The position numbers and the translations under genes were made by a program. Under the pieces are notes generated by a model. The model worked only from the letters and a program-made list of their open reading frames with translations. It was not told the DNA's origin and searched no databases. From positions 992,001 to 1,056,000 of the forward strand of contig JANFNE010000004.1 of NCBI GenBank assembly GCA_024867545.1: a stretch of DNA of 64,000 nt, given 5' to 3'. Positions 11,480-21,838 of this stretch are shown here, one piece after another. Source of the DNA: Phytopythium helicoides. Lineage: Eukaryota > Oomycota > Peronosporomycetes > Pythiales > Pythiaceae. Position 1 is the stretch's first letter; each line of letters begins with the position of its first letter.

Positions 11480-12753
11480 TCAGTCATCGCTTGCAGTCTC
11501 GTCATCCGCCGTACTGCTATCTCCTTCGTCCTGGCCCACATCATCGTCGTCGTCGTCGTCATCGTCGTCGCCAATATCTTCGTCTTCTTCCTCCGCAGCA
11601 TCGGCCTCCTTCTGGATACGCTCCTGTTCCTCCTTGATCTGGTTTGCTAGCTCCGCATACTTTTTGAGCACCTTACTCACGCCGCGGTCAGCCTTATTCG
11701 CATCGATTCGCGCTGCCGAAGCGCTCGCCTTCTTGAGCTCCTTCAGTAGTGGTGTGCCCTCGCCTTCATGTTCTATTAAGACCTCCATCTGCTTCTCGTA
11801 CGCTTTTAGCAGCAGCTCCTTGATCTGGTCAGCTGGCATCGCGAAGAAGTGCAAGAATGATGGCTTGCCCACGGGGGACCGTGTGTCGATGATGGATCCC
11901 ATGTCTTCACCCTGCAATCACCCCCACGGTCCTTCAGATTCAGTCCACTCAGACGAAATAGGGTCAGGCACGTGAACATACCCGAACGCGAATGTAAGCA
12001 CCAGGATAGCCATCCAGCTCTTGCACACCGTGTAGTTTCTGTGGTTACCGATAAAGGCGATCAGACATTGGTTTCCTTTCGCATGACCAGATTCAACGCC
12101 TTACCGGGGCATTCGCCTTTTTGGGGGGCCATTCAAGGGCGTACCACCAGCGGCACAAGAGCTCCTGGGTGAGCCGACCTTTAAGCGAGTTGTACAGCTC
12201 TTCCGTGCACTCCTGCTGCTTGTACTTGATCTGATGGTGCAAAGTCAGCCCATTGATCCTTCACGTGCCTCTAAACCGATTGTGCGGTACCTTTATCCGC
12301 TTCTTCGTCTTGCGAGGAGTCGACGCGCGCGGGGTAGTCGCCCGGCCAGCAGACGTCGAGGGCTCTGCCTTGACAGCCTTGGCCTCAACTTTGAGCTTCT
12401 TGCGCTTGGCGAGCCCGACGATGGGGATGTCGTCGTCACTGTCACTGTCCTCCGCCTTGACCTTGGCGCCATCCTCCGCCTTGACCTCGACCTTAACCTT
12501 GGGCTTCGCCTCCTGCTTAACCTCCGTCTTGACGTCCGTCTTCACTTCTTGCTTGACGGGCTCGCGCTTGACCGCGTCCGCGCGCAGCTTGGAGAGCGGC
12601 ACGTTGTCGTCGCTGTCGCTGTCGCTGAGCAACGAGCCGGGAGCGCGCGAACACGAGCGTCAGCCCCTTCCGCGCCGCCCAATCCTCGCGAAAACGCGCT
12701 GCGTACCTATCGATGACGCGCTTGCGCCCGACGCTCGCCGCCCCGCTGCTCAT
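11480..12753 (-). CDS. Nuclear protein with SUMO-consensus array; function unknown
   Basis: Five exons: 12753-12707, 12624-12291, 12230-12105, 12038-11982, 11911-11480. All have GT-AG introns and consistent phases, giving 331 aa. Residues 1-127 are disordered and charged, with eight psi-K-x-E sites (for example VKQE 39-42, VKTE 47-50, VKVE 59-62, LKVE 93-96). An acidic-flanked DIPIVGL at 81-87 is a candidate SUMO-interaction motif. Residues 128-265 form a compact conserved-looking domain (CRWWYALEWP, LDGYPGAYIRVRGEDMG, KPSFLHFFAMP) followed by a helical segment and an acidic tail ending in about ten consecutive Asp. Basic patches such as KTKKRIK suggest nuclear location. I do not recognise the folded domain. 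It is head-to-head with the RPC5 gene, 197 bp apart. Exon structure is my reconstruction. Confidence 0.8.
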
Positions 12754-12950
12754 GGCGCTCCCCACGGGCTCGTTAACCGCCCGTGCGCGGTCGCCGCCGC
12801 CTTGCTTCTTGAGCCAAAGAGGAAACCCTTGGCGGCGAACCTAAAGTACGCACCTAACGAGATGATTCGTACTTTACGCGATAGCAGGCAAGTGCAGTCA
12901 CCAAGCGACCGACCGCAACTCTTGGACAGGAGCAGCGAGCGCGGGAAGCC
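12754..12950. promoter_or_regulatory. Bidirectional intergenic promoter region (SUMO-motif protein / RPC5)
   Basis: A 197-bp gap lies between two divergent start codons (12753 minus, 12951 plus). Both 5' leaders and core promoters must fit here. I see no TATA box. GACCGACCG-type repeats occur near the RPC5 start. Confidence 0.5.
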
Positions 12951-14737
12951 ATGGAGCAGCGGCCCGTTGAGGACGACCCGGTGGTGTGCGAGATCCCCGT
13001 GCACCTGGCGGAGAACCTGCGCGGCCAAATGTCGGTGCTTGCGGCGTTTGCGGCGAGCGAGTGGGGTTCCAACGGACGGATGACTGACCAACGCGCTTGC
13101 GACCGAACCGAACCGATAGCTACCTTGTGCAGTTCCCGCTGCGGCCCGCGTACCGACCGATGCCCATGCCGCCGCGCCAGGCGCGCATCAAGCCCGAGAA
13201 CCAGATTCTGCAGCTGGACTACGAGGTTGACCAGCGCGGCGAGCACTACGACCGCGACGCCGAGGACTACCTGAAGCAAAAGTACCAGCGCCTGCAGTCG
13301 AGCACGGTGCCTGCGCTCACCAACTACGCGGTCGGTGCCTTCCGCCAGGGCCAGCTGCACCTGACGCCAGTCAAAGCTATGATGCAGATGCGCCCCAGCC
13401 TCGCGCACATTGACGCGGCAGTGGATGAGGAGGAAGAAGGTGTGGAGCAAGCTATCGAGACTCAATACGAGGGTGACACAAACCTGATCTGACTTTCTGG
13501 CGCTGTAGACATGGAGGTGGAGGAGGCTGCGCAGGCAGCAGCTCCCGAGATCAAGGAGGTGCAGTTTCAGTTCAAGAAGAAACAGTCGGAGCGCGCCATC
13601 AACGCCATCCAGAACTCGTACGCGTACAAGAAGCAGCAGATCAACGCCGAGCACTGGCGCGAGCTCAAGGTTATGGACCAGAATGTGAGTATTGATAAGT
13701 TACCACTTGTCCAGGCATCAACGCTGGCCTAACTCTTCGTCTCCTACGTGCAGGGCGTCGACGAGGAATTCGAGAACTTGTTCAGTGAGCGCGAGGACGA
13801 GGTCGTCTCAGCCATGTCGGCGGAGGAGTACTTGAAGGCACTTCGGTATCGAAGCAAGAAGGACGAGCCAGCACCGCCCATCAATCCTGCACAGTATGTT
13901 GTGTTTGTTTATTTTCTGAGTGCGAGTGATAGCTCAAACTGACTGACACTGAGCTGCCTTTCGTCTAGGACCAATGTGGACATGGAAGAGAAGGAAGAAA
14001 GAGACCCAAGCTCAGCCGTACATGCTCGCACCAACATCGACCCGAAACACCTCCCCGTGTACCAAGTGCTGACCACCGGTATTTGGTCGTTGTAGTTGAG
14101 CGAGCCTTCCACGTTGAACTCACATGTTCTCTTCGTGGTAGATCATGTGCTTCACTTCGATGCGCTAGCGGCGCTACTTCCGTCCATTAGCGAGGAGAAT
14201 CTGGCGGATGCTCTCGAGAGCATTGCTGTCTCGCTGAAGGGTGCGCTGCTGACGAAGAGGTACGCACTCCATTCGATATATAGTTGAGCTACACAACACG
14301 TCCGACCATTTGCTGACGGATTGTTTACGGGTGTAGCTCGCTCGTTTGTTCAGGAGACGCCGCAGCCGATGCACGCGACAAGATTCTCCGCGAGGTACAA
14401 AGGGAATATTTCTGCTTTATGGAACCATCTCTTTCTGACAAATGAACTTGTTGCGCGAATCTGCAGCTCCGATCGCACCCGAGTGGCGTGAAGCGTATGG
14501 ATCTAGTCGAGAAGCACTCGCTTGATGCAGAGACCACGAAGAAGACTCTCGAAGGTTTGCTTATCGATGCGTTGGGGCAGCCTCTTGAAGGGCTTTTGAT
14601 GCTAATCCCATTTCACGTCGTGATATCCAGATATTGCGGAGCTCGATCCTGTGAAGCGCGTGTGGCGGCTTCGCACGGGCCCCGACAAGTCGTTTGCTCG
14701 CCGTTTTCCGTCCCTGGCCAAGGCCATTGAGCTGTAG
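12951..14737 (+). CDS. POLR3E: RNA polymerase III subunit RPC5 (RPC37)
   Basis: Nine exons: 12951-13030, 13120-13472, 13509-13684, 13754-13893, 13969-14078, 14142-14259, 14337-14394, 14467-14554, 14631-14737. Phases agree throughout, giving 409 aa. The family pattern is clear: an N-terminal IPVHLAENL followed by YLVQFPLRPAYRP, then ARIKPENQ, TNYAVGAFRQGQLHLTPV and MQMRPSLAHID, and the AEHWRELKV segment. This is the Pol III subunit that pairs with RPC4/RPC53 in the TFIIF-like subcomplex for initiation, termination and reinitiation. The length is near that of the short (yeast-like) form; the animal C-terminal extension is absent. The first donor is uncertain: GT at 13031 keeps the family YLxQFP motif, while GT at 13034 with an acceptor at 13131 is also in frame. 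Confidence 0.92.
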
Positions 14738-14887
14738 GTTAGCTGCTCCATTCATCACCAACACGAACTAGATTGTGCTGTATATTTTATTGAGGCGTAT
14801 ACTTTTGTCATCTGAATGTATTTTAAAGATGGATTGGCTACTTGTTCAAGTCAACACAGCTTCTCCGTTAGGTTTCACCTTCAAAAG

Positions 14888-15940
14888 ATGACCGCCGAGA
14901 TGATGGAGCCGAGCGACGTCGCCGCGTTCGTGCGCGAGCTGCGCGCAGACCTCCGGTGGGACCCTGCAGCTGGAGCCAATGGGCCTGAGAAGCAAGCGTT
15001 CGTGGAGGCGCTGACTGAGGTGGCGGCGCTGCCACTCGACAGTTTGAGCATGGAGATCCGGCGTTTGCTTGTCACTTCCGATGGGCGAGGAGAAAGAGAA
15101 GGCGAGGAAGACGGAAAGGAAGGCGGCGCTCCGCTGCATGTGCAGCGCATCGTGGCGGCGCTCGAGTCGCGAGACGTGCTGCTCAAGTGCAAGGCCGCGA
15201 ACGCCGTGGGCTCGCTGTGCACGTCGCGCGTGGCGGGGCAGATGCTGCTGGACGCTGTGGGTGAGCAGGTGCTGCATGCTCTGGCACGCATGGCCGTGTG
15301 CAAGAACCAGTGGGCTCAAGGCGACGCGCTGTTCGTCCTTGGGTGGGTCGTCGTGATCGCCGACGAGTCTCTGGTGGCGTCCACTGTGGCGCTCATACCG
15401 CAAGTGTTGCGCCTCTTGTACCGGAACTTGCGCCTCTTCCTCACGGCCACGCACCCGATGAACGACAAGACGGCGGCACTCGTGTCCTCAGAGCAAGCGA
15501 CCAACTTCCGCGTCTACTCTCTTGTGCTGTTGCTCAATCTATCGCAGCGAGACCCGAGCGTCTTCGTCCCGCATCTCAGTTTGCTGACGGAGACGCTTGT
15601 TGATGCAGCACGGGTGCTGCTCACATATCGAAGACCGGAAGGAGGTGATCAGTTCCCAGCCATCGACACTGCCGAGTTTGCCGAGCTCTTGCGGTTGACT
15701 GTCACGGTGACGAGCCTGCTGGTAGGTACGCTTGACGGCGTGCGCGAGCGCTTGCTCGAGCTCAAGTTGGTACCGCTGTTGCTGAAGTTGAAGAAGATGA
15801 TCGTTGAAAGTGAGGCCAGCAACCCCGATGACGAGGAAGGCAGCGACGAGGACGTTGTAGAGCGACTCACTGCATTGACGAATGCAGTGCTCGGCCGCGA
15901 GGAGCTATCATTGACACGAGATCGCTCACTGACCGAATAA
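14888..15940 (+). CDS. ARM/HEAT-like all-helical protein, unassigned
   Basis: A single exon of 350 aa. The start chosen is ATG 14888 (MTAEMMEP); an in-frame start 72 nt upstream would add a poorly coding leader. The protein is made almost wholly of amphipathic Leu/Ala/Val-rich helices (for example LLKCKAANAVGSLC and GDALFVLGWVV near residues 100-165), as in ARM or HEAT solenoids. A disordered acidic loop (REGEEDGKEGG, about residue 72) and an acidic stretch near 320 are present. No catalytic motif is seen. It lies 150 bp after the RPC5 stop and converges on CHMP1, 78 bp away. I do not recognise an orthologue; the solenoid call is from helix periodicity. Confidence 0.75.
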   Translation: MTAEMMEPSDVAAFVRELRADLRWDPAAGANGPEKQAFVEALTEVAALPLDSLSMEIRRLLVTSDGRGEREGEEDGKEGGAPLHVQRIVAALESRDVLLKCKAANAVGSLCTSRVAGQMLLDAVGEQVLHALARMAVCKNQWAQGDALFVLGWVVVIADESLVASTVALIPQVLRLLYRNLRLFLTATHPMNDKTAALVSSEQATNFRVYSLVLLLNLSQRDPSVFVPHLSLLTETLVDAARVLLTYRRPEGGDQFPAIDTAEFAELLRLTVTVTSLLVGTLDGVRERLLELKLVPLLLKLKKMIVESEASNPDDEEGSDEDVVERLTALTNAVLGREELSLTRDRSLTE

Positions 15941-16018
15941 TATGACATGACAGGTATATTGCTCTCAATAAGGTCGAGCCGTGGCAACGTGTTCTTTCGG
16001 CCGAGACCCCTCCATCAA

Positions 16019-16651
16019 TCACTTGCGCAGCGCGGCCAGCCGCATGGACAGATCGTCCTGCGACTTTTTCTCCCGTGCGGCCTCGGCCGTCGCGGCCGGG
16101 AGCTCCGTGCCCACGAGGCCGGCCGAGTCGAGCTGCCCCGCAACCTTGAGCCCGTTCTCGTCGGCGACCATCTGGATGAGGTCGTCGACCTGGTCGGCCG
16201 GCGTCGTCATGGACGTGCCGTTGCTCATGGCGCCCTCCATGTAGGCCGCGCGTACGTCCATGTCCTCAAAGTGCTTCTCGAACTGGTCCATGGTCTGCGA
16301 GATCTTTTCGACGTTCATGGAGGCCATAACGGTGTCCATGCCCTTGACCACGCCGCTCATGTTGCTCTTGAGCTGCCCCATGCTGATGGCCGTCTGCACG
16401 CGCGACGCCACGGCGTCCATGCGCGAGGCCAGCTGCAGGTAGCTCAGCGCCTGGTTCTTCTCGCGGATCACGTTCTGCGCGTAGATCTTGGCGCCCTCCA
16501 TGTTGCCCTGCTCGATGGCGCGCTTGAGCTTGGCCTTCTGCGCCGCCTGGTTCTTCTCGCACTTCTTGGCGTTGCGCAGCAGCGTCTTGGCCGTGAACTT
16601 CATGTTGAACAGCTCATCCTCGAGCTTGTTCTTGCGCGAGAAGATGTTCAT
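16019..16651 (-). CDS. CHMP1: ESCRT-III subunit CHMP1 (Did2/Vps46)
   Basis: A single exon of 210 aa, slightly longer than the animal and yeast proteins (about 200). The start is at MNIFSRKN; the frame is open further upstream but that stretch lacks coding character. It has the basic N-terminal helix (MKFTAKTLLRNAKKCEKNQ), a helical hairpin with NMEGAKIYAQNVIREKNQ, the conserved MDxxMASMNVEKISQTMDQFEK region, and a C-terminal MIM1-type motif (DDLSMRLAALRK) that binds the Vps4 MIT domain. It acts at endosomal membranes, in cytokinetic abscission and in nuclear envelope sealing as a late ESCRT-III and Vps4 regulator. Confidence 0.95.
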   Translation of the reverse strand: MNIFSRKNKLEDELFNMKFTAKTLLRNAKKCEKNQAAQKAKLKRAIEQGNMEGAKIYAQNVIREKNQALSYLQLASRMDAVASRVQTAISMGQLKSNMSGVVKGMDTVMASMNVEKISQTMDQFEKHFEDMDVRAAYMEGAMSNGTSMTTPADQVDDLIQMVADENGLKVAGQLDSAGLVGTELPAATAEAAREKKSQDDLSMRLAALRK

Positions 16652-16915
16652 CGTGGCGCGGGCGTCCGGTGGCGTCCAGAGACTTGAGCAGCAAGTTAGT
16701 TGGGCGCCTTCGACCGCTTCCTCGGCGCTCGCTTTCTCGCTTGGATTTTTGGGTGCGGGAGAATGCATAGGGATAAAGTAAGGGATCAAATTTACGTCTT
16801 TACGGACCAATCTGATCGACCTAGAAAACTTTGTTGTTGATATGTGTTTTCACAGGTATTCGATTAGAGTGACGCGCGCAAGTCACCATCGTGACGCCGA
16901 GTGCGTCGCACGGCT

Positions 16916-16944
16916 TGCACTGCACGGCACTGCCGTGCAGTGCA
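16916..16944. repeat. 29-bp near-perfect palindrome
   Basis: Two 14-bp arms (TGCACTGCACGGCA and its exact reverse complement) are separated by a single C. It could form a cruciform or a hairpin in RNA. No gene is assigned here. Confidence 0.9.
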
Positions 16945-17900
16945 CTGCTGCCGACGCTCTGCGCGCGAGAGCTGAAGCGACTGGTCCAACGCGGAGGGTC
17001 GCAGATTCCTCCCGCCACCATGCAAACTGCTCCACCGGAGCTGCTCCACCCCACGCTGCGGTGGGTGTGGAAAAGATCTTTCAAAACGGCCAAAGGCGCC
17101 AGCGAAACGGCCGGAAGCTGGCTGGTCGAAGCACCCACCGACCCTGGGGGCTGGCTCATGTATTGACAAGCGATCCGCGCCACTCCCGTTTGCTTACGTG
17201 CGTGGTGATTACTCAAGTGCGGAATGCACGATGCGCAGAAGGTTCGGCCCAAATGCGCATGCAGGCTCTGCCCGATCCAACTCCACGCGCGCATTCAGTG
17301 AATGCGAGCGCCACGTCGTGCGTGGTGTGCCGACACCGCGAAGATTGGACATGGCTAACCAAATATAAGTACACTCCCATTTGCCGCCGCCTGCGCAGCA
17401 GCAAACCTCTCTGCGCCACTCGACTCCTGTTCGTCTGCATACAAACGTCGCACCGGCACACGCACCATGCAGGCTCCTTGCCGCGTATCGATGCTGCTTT
17501 GCTGCGGCCATCGCTACGTCGTGAAAAAAGTCCGGTGCTTTGGCGCCTGAGCTCGTGTCTTTCGCGCGTCGAGGGCGAGATCTTCAACTGCTGCCACATG
17601 CGACAGTCGGACTCGCGTGCGGTGCGGTGCGGCACAGGCATCTGCGCAGCAATCGGCCCATGGCATCTGGGCGGCGGCCGCAGCAATCAGCCCATGGCAT
17701 CTAGAATGGTCGATGATCACCACAGCAGGGGTTGCCGCGCGTCACGTACTGAGTTCCCGTTAGCGTGCGGCGCGTTCGTTACGTGCCACGTTGAATGCAA
17801 GTCGCTTGAATGCGTTTTTCGCGCATTCAGCCACTGCCAAAAGCCCAGTTTTGATCTTGCCGTTTGTATGCGAACAACAACTTCAATGCGCTGAGAAAAA

Positions 17901-18106
17901 AGGTTTGAAAAATAACCACCATCATGATAATTTTCCCAAAAACCTCAGTCGTTTTTTGCACCAAATGAGGTTTTACTATACCAAATCGAGGTTTTTCATA
18001 TTTTGCTAGTCGCCGTTCCGATTCGAATTCACTCATAAAACCTCAGGTTTTTCCGTGTTTCATAAGGTTTTTCGGGAAACCTCGAGGTGTTTTGCCAAAA
18101 AAACCT
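17901..18106. promoter_or_regulatory. AT-rich cluster of AAACCT/AGGTTT motifs upstream of PNP
   Basis: Within about 205 bp the core AGGTTT or AAACCT occurs roughly nine times on alternating strands. Two sites are palindromic (AAAACCTCAGGTTTT and ACCTCGAGGT). The block is AT-rich against GC-rich surroundings and ends about 200 bp before the PNP start. It may be an upstream regulatory region or the remnant of a small inverted-repeat element; the sequence alone does not decide. Confidence 0.45.
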
Positions 18107-18312
18107 TTCGATGGTAAACAAAAATAAATGACGCGTTTTCTTCGCCAACAGTCGATGCGGACGCGGCAAGCGTCACGCCATACAAATCCCAAGTGCAGCC
18201 GCCTTCGGCTGCATGCGTGCAGCGGGCGACGGCAACGGACGCCTCGCCAGAATCCAAATCGAGCTCTGCGACGCACTCCTTTCTCTCTCCCAGCTTCAGT
18301 TCCAGCTCCATC

Positions 18313-19419
18313 ATGATGAACGACGCAGGCCTCGCCAGCGTCGCCGCCGCGGGGCGCGCGCCCGCGGCGCTCCCGTCGCCCTCGGCCGCCACGGCGCCGC
18401 CCGCCTCGGCGTCGGCCCTGCCGCGCCACGTGCCCACGCACCGCGAGCACCACAGCAACAGCCTCGACGAGACGCGCTCGGCCGACGCCGGCGCCTCGAG
18501 CCACCACCACATCCGTCGCGGATCCACGGGCGACATGTTCAACGAGCCGGCCCCCAAGGACCGCATCGACCTCATCGCCGACTACCTGTACGAGCGCATG
18601 AGCGAGGCCGGCCGCCCGCGACCGCTCATCGGCATCATCTGCGGCTCGGGCCTCGGCGGCATCTCCGACCTGCTCGTCAAGCCGCTCGTCATCAAGTACG
18701 CCGACATCCCGCAGTTCCCGCAGTCCACCGTGCAGGGCCACGCCGGAGAGCTGCACCTCGGCGAGCTCGACGGCGTCCAGGTCGTATGCATGAAGGGCCG
18801 CTTCCACGCGTACGAGGGCTACGCCATGCGCGAGCTCGCGCTCCCCATCCGTGTGCTCTACCTGCTCGGCATCCGCTACCTGGTCGTCACGAACGCCGCC
18901 GGCGGGCTCAACCCGGACTACAACGTCGGCGACCTCATGATCCTCAACGACCACCTCAACATGCCGGGCCTCGCGGGCCAGCACCCGCTCGTCGGCCCCA
19001 ATGACGCGCGCTTCGGCGACCGCTTCACGCCCATGTCCTCGTGCTACGACCGCAAGCTGCAGGATATGGCGTACGACGTGGCCGAGCGTCTCCAGCTCAC
19101 GCACAAGGTCCGCCGCCGCGGAGTGTACTGCTTCGTCTCCGGCCCGACGTACGAGACGCCCACGGAGTGCCGCTTCCTTCGACTTGTGGGCGGCGATGCC
19201 GTCGGCATGAGCACGGTGCCCGAAGTCATTGTGGCCACACACTGCGGTCTCAAGATCCTGGGCTTGTCGCTCATCACCAACAAGGTGCTCTACCCCGGTG
19301 AAGAAGGCGCAGCGGCCAACCACGAAGAGGTGCTTGAGGCTGTGCAGGCCACGCAAAACGACATCATGAGCTACGTGAGCGAGATCATCTCGACGATCGG
19401 CCGCGAGCACAAGAACTAG
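18313..19419 (+). CDS. PNP: Purine nucleoside phosphorylase
   Basis: A single exon of 368 aa. The trimeric PNP family pattern is complete: phosphate-binding GSGLGGI, GHAGELHLGEL, MKGRFHAYEGY, TNAAGGL, SGPTYETPTECR and VGMSTVPEVIVA, then SLITNK. It cleaves inosine or guanosine with phosphate to a free purine base and ribose-1-phosphate, in cytosolic purine salvage. Family members are about 290 aa. Here about 75 extra N-terminal residues are Ala/Ser/Pro-rich and low in complexity, so translation could also begin at the internal ATG at 18535 (MFNEPAPKD). I used the first ATG of the frame. It converges on the WDR44-like gene. Confidence 0.95.
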   Translation: MMNDAGLASVAAAGRAPAALPSPSAATAPPASASALPRHVPTHREHHSNSLDETRSADAGASSHHHIRRGSTGDMFNEPAPKDRIDLIADYLYERMSEAGRPRPLIGIICGSGLGGISDLLVKPLVIKYADIPQFPQSTVQGHAGELHLGELDGVQVVCMKGRFHAYEGYAMRELALPIRVLYLLGIRYLVVTNAAGGLNPDYNVGDLMILNDHLNMPGLAGQHPLVGPNDARFGDRFTPMSSCYDRKLQDMAYDVAERLQLTHKVRRRGVYCFVSGPTYETPTECRFLRLVGGDAVGMSTVPEVIVATHCGLKILGLSLITNKVLYPGEEGAAANHEEVLEAVQATQNDIMSYVSEIISTIGREHKN

Positions 19420-19624
19420 CGAGGATGCATGTCCTCCTCGTGTCGACGTATGAAACTCCCCCGCCCTATTTAGAGTTGCACTCGGGTGCGATGAAAGTCC
19501 ACTCACACATAATAGAACAGGCATTCTCGACTCATCTTCTTCCTCCATGCAGGCTTCTCCCGATCTATCAAACAGACAACATGTTGACCCTGGCAGAGAG
19601 AGTTTGCATGCTCTTCGAATCCAT

Positions 19625-21838
19625 TTATGAGCTTTTGTGCACTCTCTCAAAGAACTTAATGCACCCGTCGTAGCTGGCTGTGACAATGAGCCCAGTGCAC
19701 GAATTGGTTTGTGCGTCGTCGCGCGCTTCAAGTTGGGACTTCACCATGGCGTATGTGCTTGCCGGTGCGAAGAGCGCCACGGTCACGATCCCGTTAGGAG
19801 GCTCGGATGCTGGGGATGACATCCAATATAACGCACATTAGTCAGCGGTCAGCCAGTGCAAAGCCTGTGGATGATGGCGCACTCACCAGTAAAAAACTCG
19901 TACGATGCATTTCGGTCGGGCTTGCTGCTTTTCATGATGCTCATGGATCGTAAGTAGCTGTGACGTCGCATTCACGTTAGTTGGATCGAACAAACAACGT
20001 CAGCTGCTTCGTGGCGACACCACTCACCTCGCTTTGTTCCAAATGTAAACCGATCCATTCTCGGAGCCGCAAATGACGTAGTCTCCGTCTTGACTGCATT
20101 CGTAAGAGCCATTAGAAGTCGGGAATTGTTAACGGATGCAGGGCATCAAGCACAACCTGAACCGCCCTTTGATCTGTAAATGGTCGTTCACGAGCCCCTT
20201 GTACTTGCATATTCGCGAGTAGTTATCGACCGAAAAGAGGCGCATCCGCGAATCATTCGTGCTCACGAGAAAGTACTTTCCTTCTGGATCAAACTCGATT
20301 CCTGTGACTTTCCGGCCCTTTTTCATCGGCCCTCGGCTATTTCGACACTCGATCTGTGTGTAATATGTCATCTGCTGATGAGAGTTGACCTGGTAAAAGA
20401 TGCACTGCCCGTTGAGCAGCCCAACAATCGCTCGCGTCCCGCTCGGATTGAAGCTGGTGGCGGTGATCATCATGGGCGTCTGAACGTAGGAGATGACGCA
20501 GCCATCCGGGATATCCCATACCCGAGCCTTGTTGTCAAAGCAACCCGATAAGAAATACCGATCCTCCTTTGGATGAAAGTCGACTGCTGGTACGCTGTCT
20601 GGATGGTGGAAAACATGCAAGCAATCTTCTCGCGAGATGTGCCAAAGTCGAACAGTCTGCATTTCCAACCGTAAAAAAGCTTGTTAGAATACTGATGGTG
20701 TTTGTTGTCATACCCAGCAATCGGAAACTCGCCTTATCCATTGACGCCGAGAGCAAAAAGTTGCTTCGACTCCATGAAACGTCTACAATCGGCATGGTAT
20801 GGCCCTGTTGGACATGCAGCGGTCAGATATAAAGTCAAGACCACGCATGAATGCACAGACAAACCTGATATGCTTGCTCCGGCTCACTTTCTAGGATTTG
20901 CTTCGCTCGCTCCTCGGCTTTACCAGGACTCGAGTCACCTGGAGTGATTTGCACCTTCCACACGCGCAGAATTGCGTCTTGTCCCCCCGAGGCGAGTCTC
21001 GCTCCATCATGACTGAACTTCATCGTCCAAATCGTACCATTGTGTCTGGAGATGGTTTGGGCAACTCCGAGCTCTTCAAAATCTCGCTTCTCCTTTTTGC
21101 TGGAAAATACCTATTCAAATGTGTGAGAACAAGGCACTGACTGCAGCAATCAAATGAGTCCCGACGTACTTGTACATGGTTCTTCCTGCCTTGCTCTCTC
21201 GCTTTTCCTTTGATTGGCAACTTGATTTTGATCTTGGTCAGCGACGGCCGCCGTTTCTTGGTGTTCTTCGTCTGACCATGTGCATCAAAAGCAGAGCCCA
21301 TTTAGAAAGAGCTAGTTCCACCATCTCAAGGCTGTCTTACCGCTTCTCCATGCTGTGGGATGTTGAACTCGCTTGGAAAGATAGAGTACGAGTCAACTGG
21401 CAAGGTCGCTAGATCTCGGATGTCGAACACCTCGCCTGTGTCCTTGTTCTTGACAATGTACTTTTCCTCTTCCAGCTCGCTGTTTTCCCTGTTTGTCCCC
21501 GTGGCACCTGTCACCGCCCCGCTCTCTGAAAGAAAGCAATCAGATATCAAGTTGCCCTCCGATCCTCGTCCAGCCTGCTCCTCACCCGCAACTCTGGCTA
21601 TCTCCGCATCAAGATCCTCGTGGGCGTCGAAGAACTGCTTGTCCATCCAGTTAGAAGCAGCTCACCGTGCAATGCAGCAATCATCTCGCCATACATCCTC
21701 ATCGGGCATTTGACTGCTGTCCTCGTTTCCAAGCGAGTGTCTTGGCCCCGCCCCCGCCGTTCCAGCTGCTGCTTTTCCCTTCTCCGCCACAGCCTCGTCA
21801 TCACGCACGGCCTCACAGTCCACGCCGATCACCTCCAT
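19625..21838 (-). CDS. WDR44: WDR44-like WD40-repeat protein
   Basis: Ten exons: 21838-21695, 21634-21586, 21525-21341, 21271-21170, 21110-20865, 20804-20733, 20656-20157, 20093-20028, 19957-19905, 19809-19625. Phases agree and the product is 533 aa. Residues about 165-520 match the WDR44 (Rabphilin-11/Rab11-binding) propeller: TIWTMKFSHDGARLASGGQD, LLSASMDKTVRLWHISR, FHPKEDRYFLSGCFDNKARVW, TGIEFDPEGKYFLVSTNDSR and ICGSENGSVYIWN. The intron between exons 6 and 7 needs a GC donor (AAG|GCGAGT) to keep SMDK-TVRLW intact. The 60-nt intron between exons 2 and 3 has no stop and could be retained. The role is inferred as endosomal Rab-linked trafficking. It is head-to-head with the SPAG1-like gene. 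Confidence 0.88.

Larger units (their letters stand above)
16652..18312. other. Intergenic stretch, 1.66 kb
   Basis: One frame is open for 350 codons (16842-17894), but its composition is not protein-like and it overlaps long ORFs in other frames, so I do not call a gene. Two structured elements are listed separately: a palindrome at 16916-16944 and an AT-rich cluster of AAACCT/AGGTTT motifs at 17901-18106. Confidence 0.5.

Noticed and set aside
16842..17894. 350-codon open frame on +
   Set aside because: Rich in Cys, His, Arg and Ser in a random-like way, no domain, and long ORFs also exist on the other strand; typical of GC-rich non-coding DNA.
18043..19731. 562-codon frame on - opposite PNP
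   Set aside because: Antisense shadow of the GC3-rich PNP gene; the product is a low-complexity Arg/Ala/Val string.
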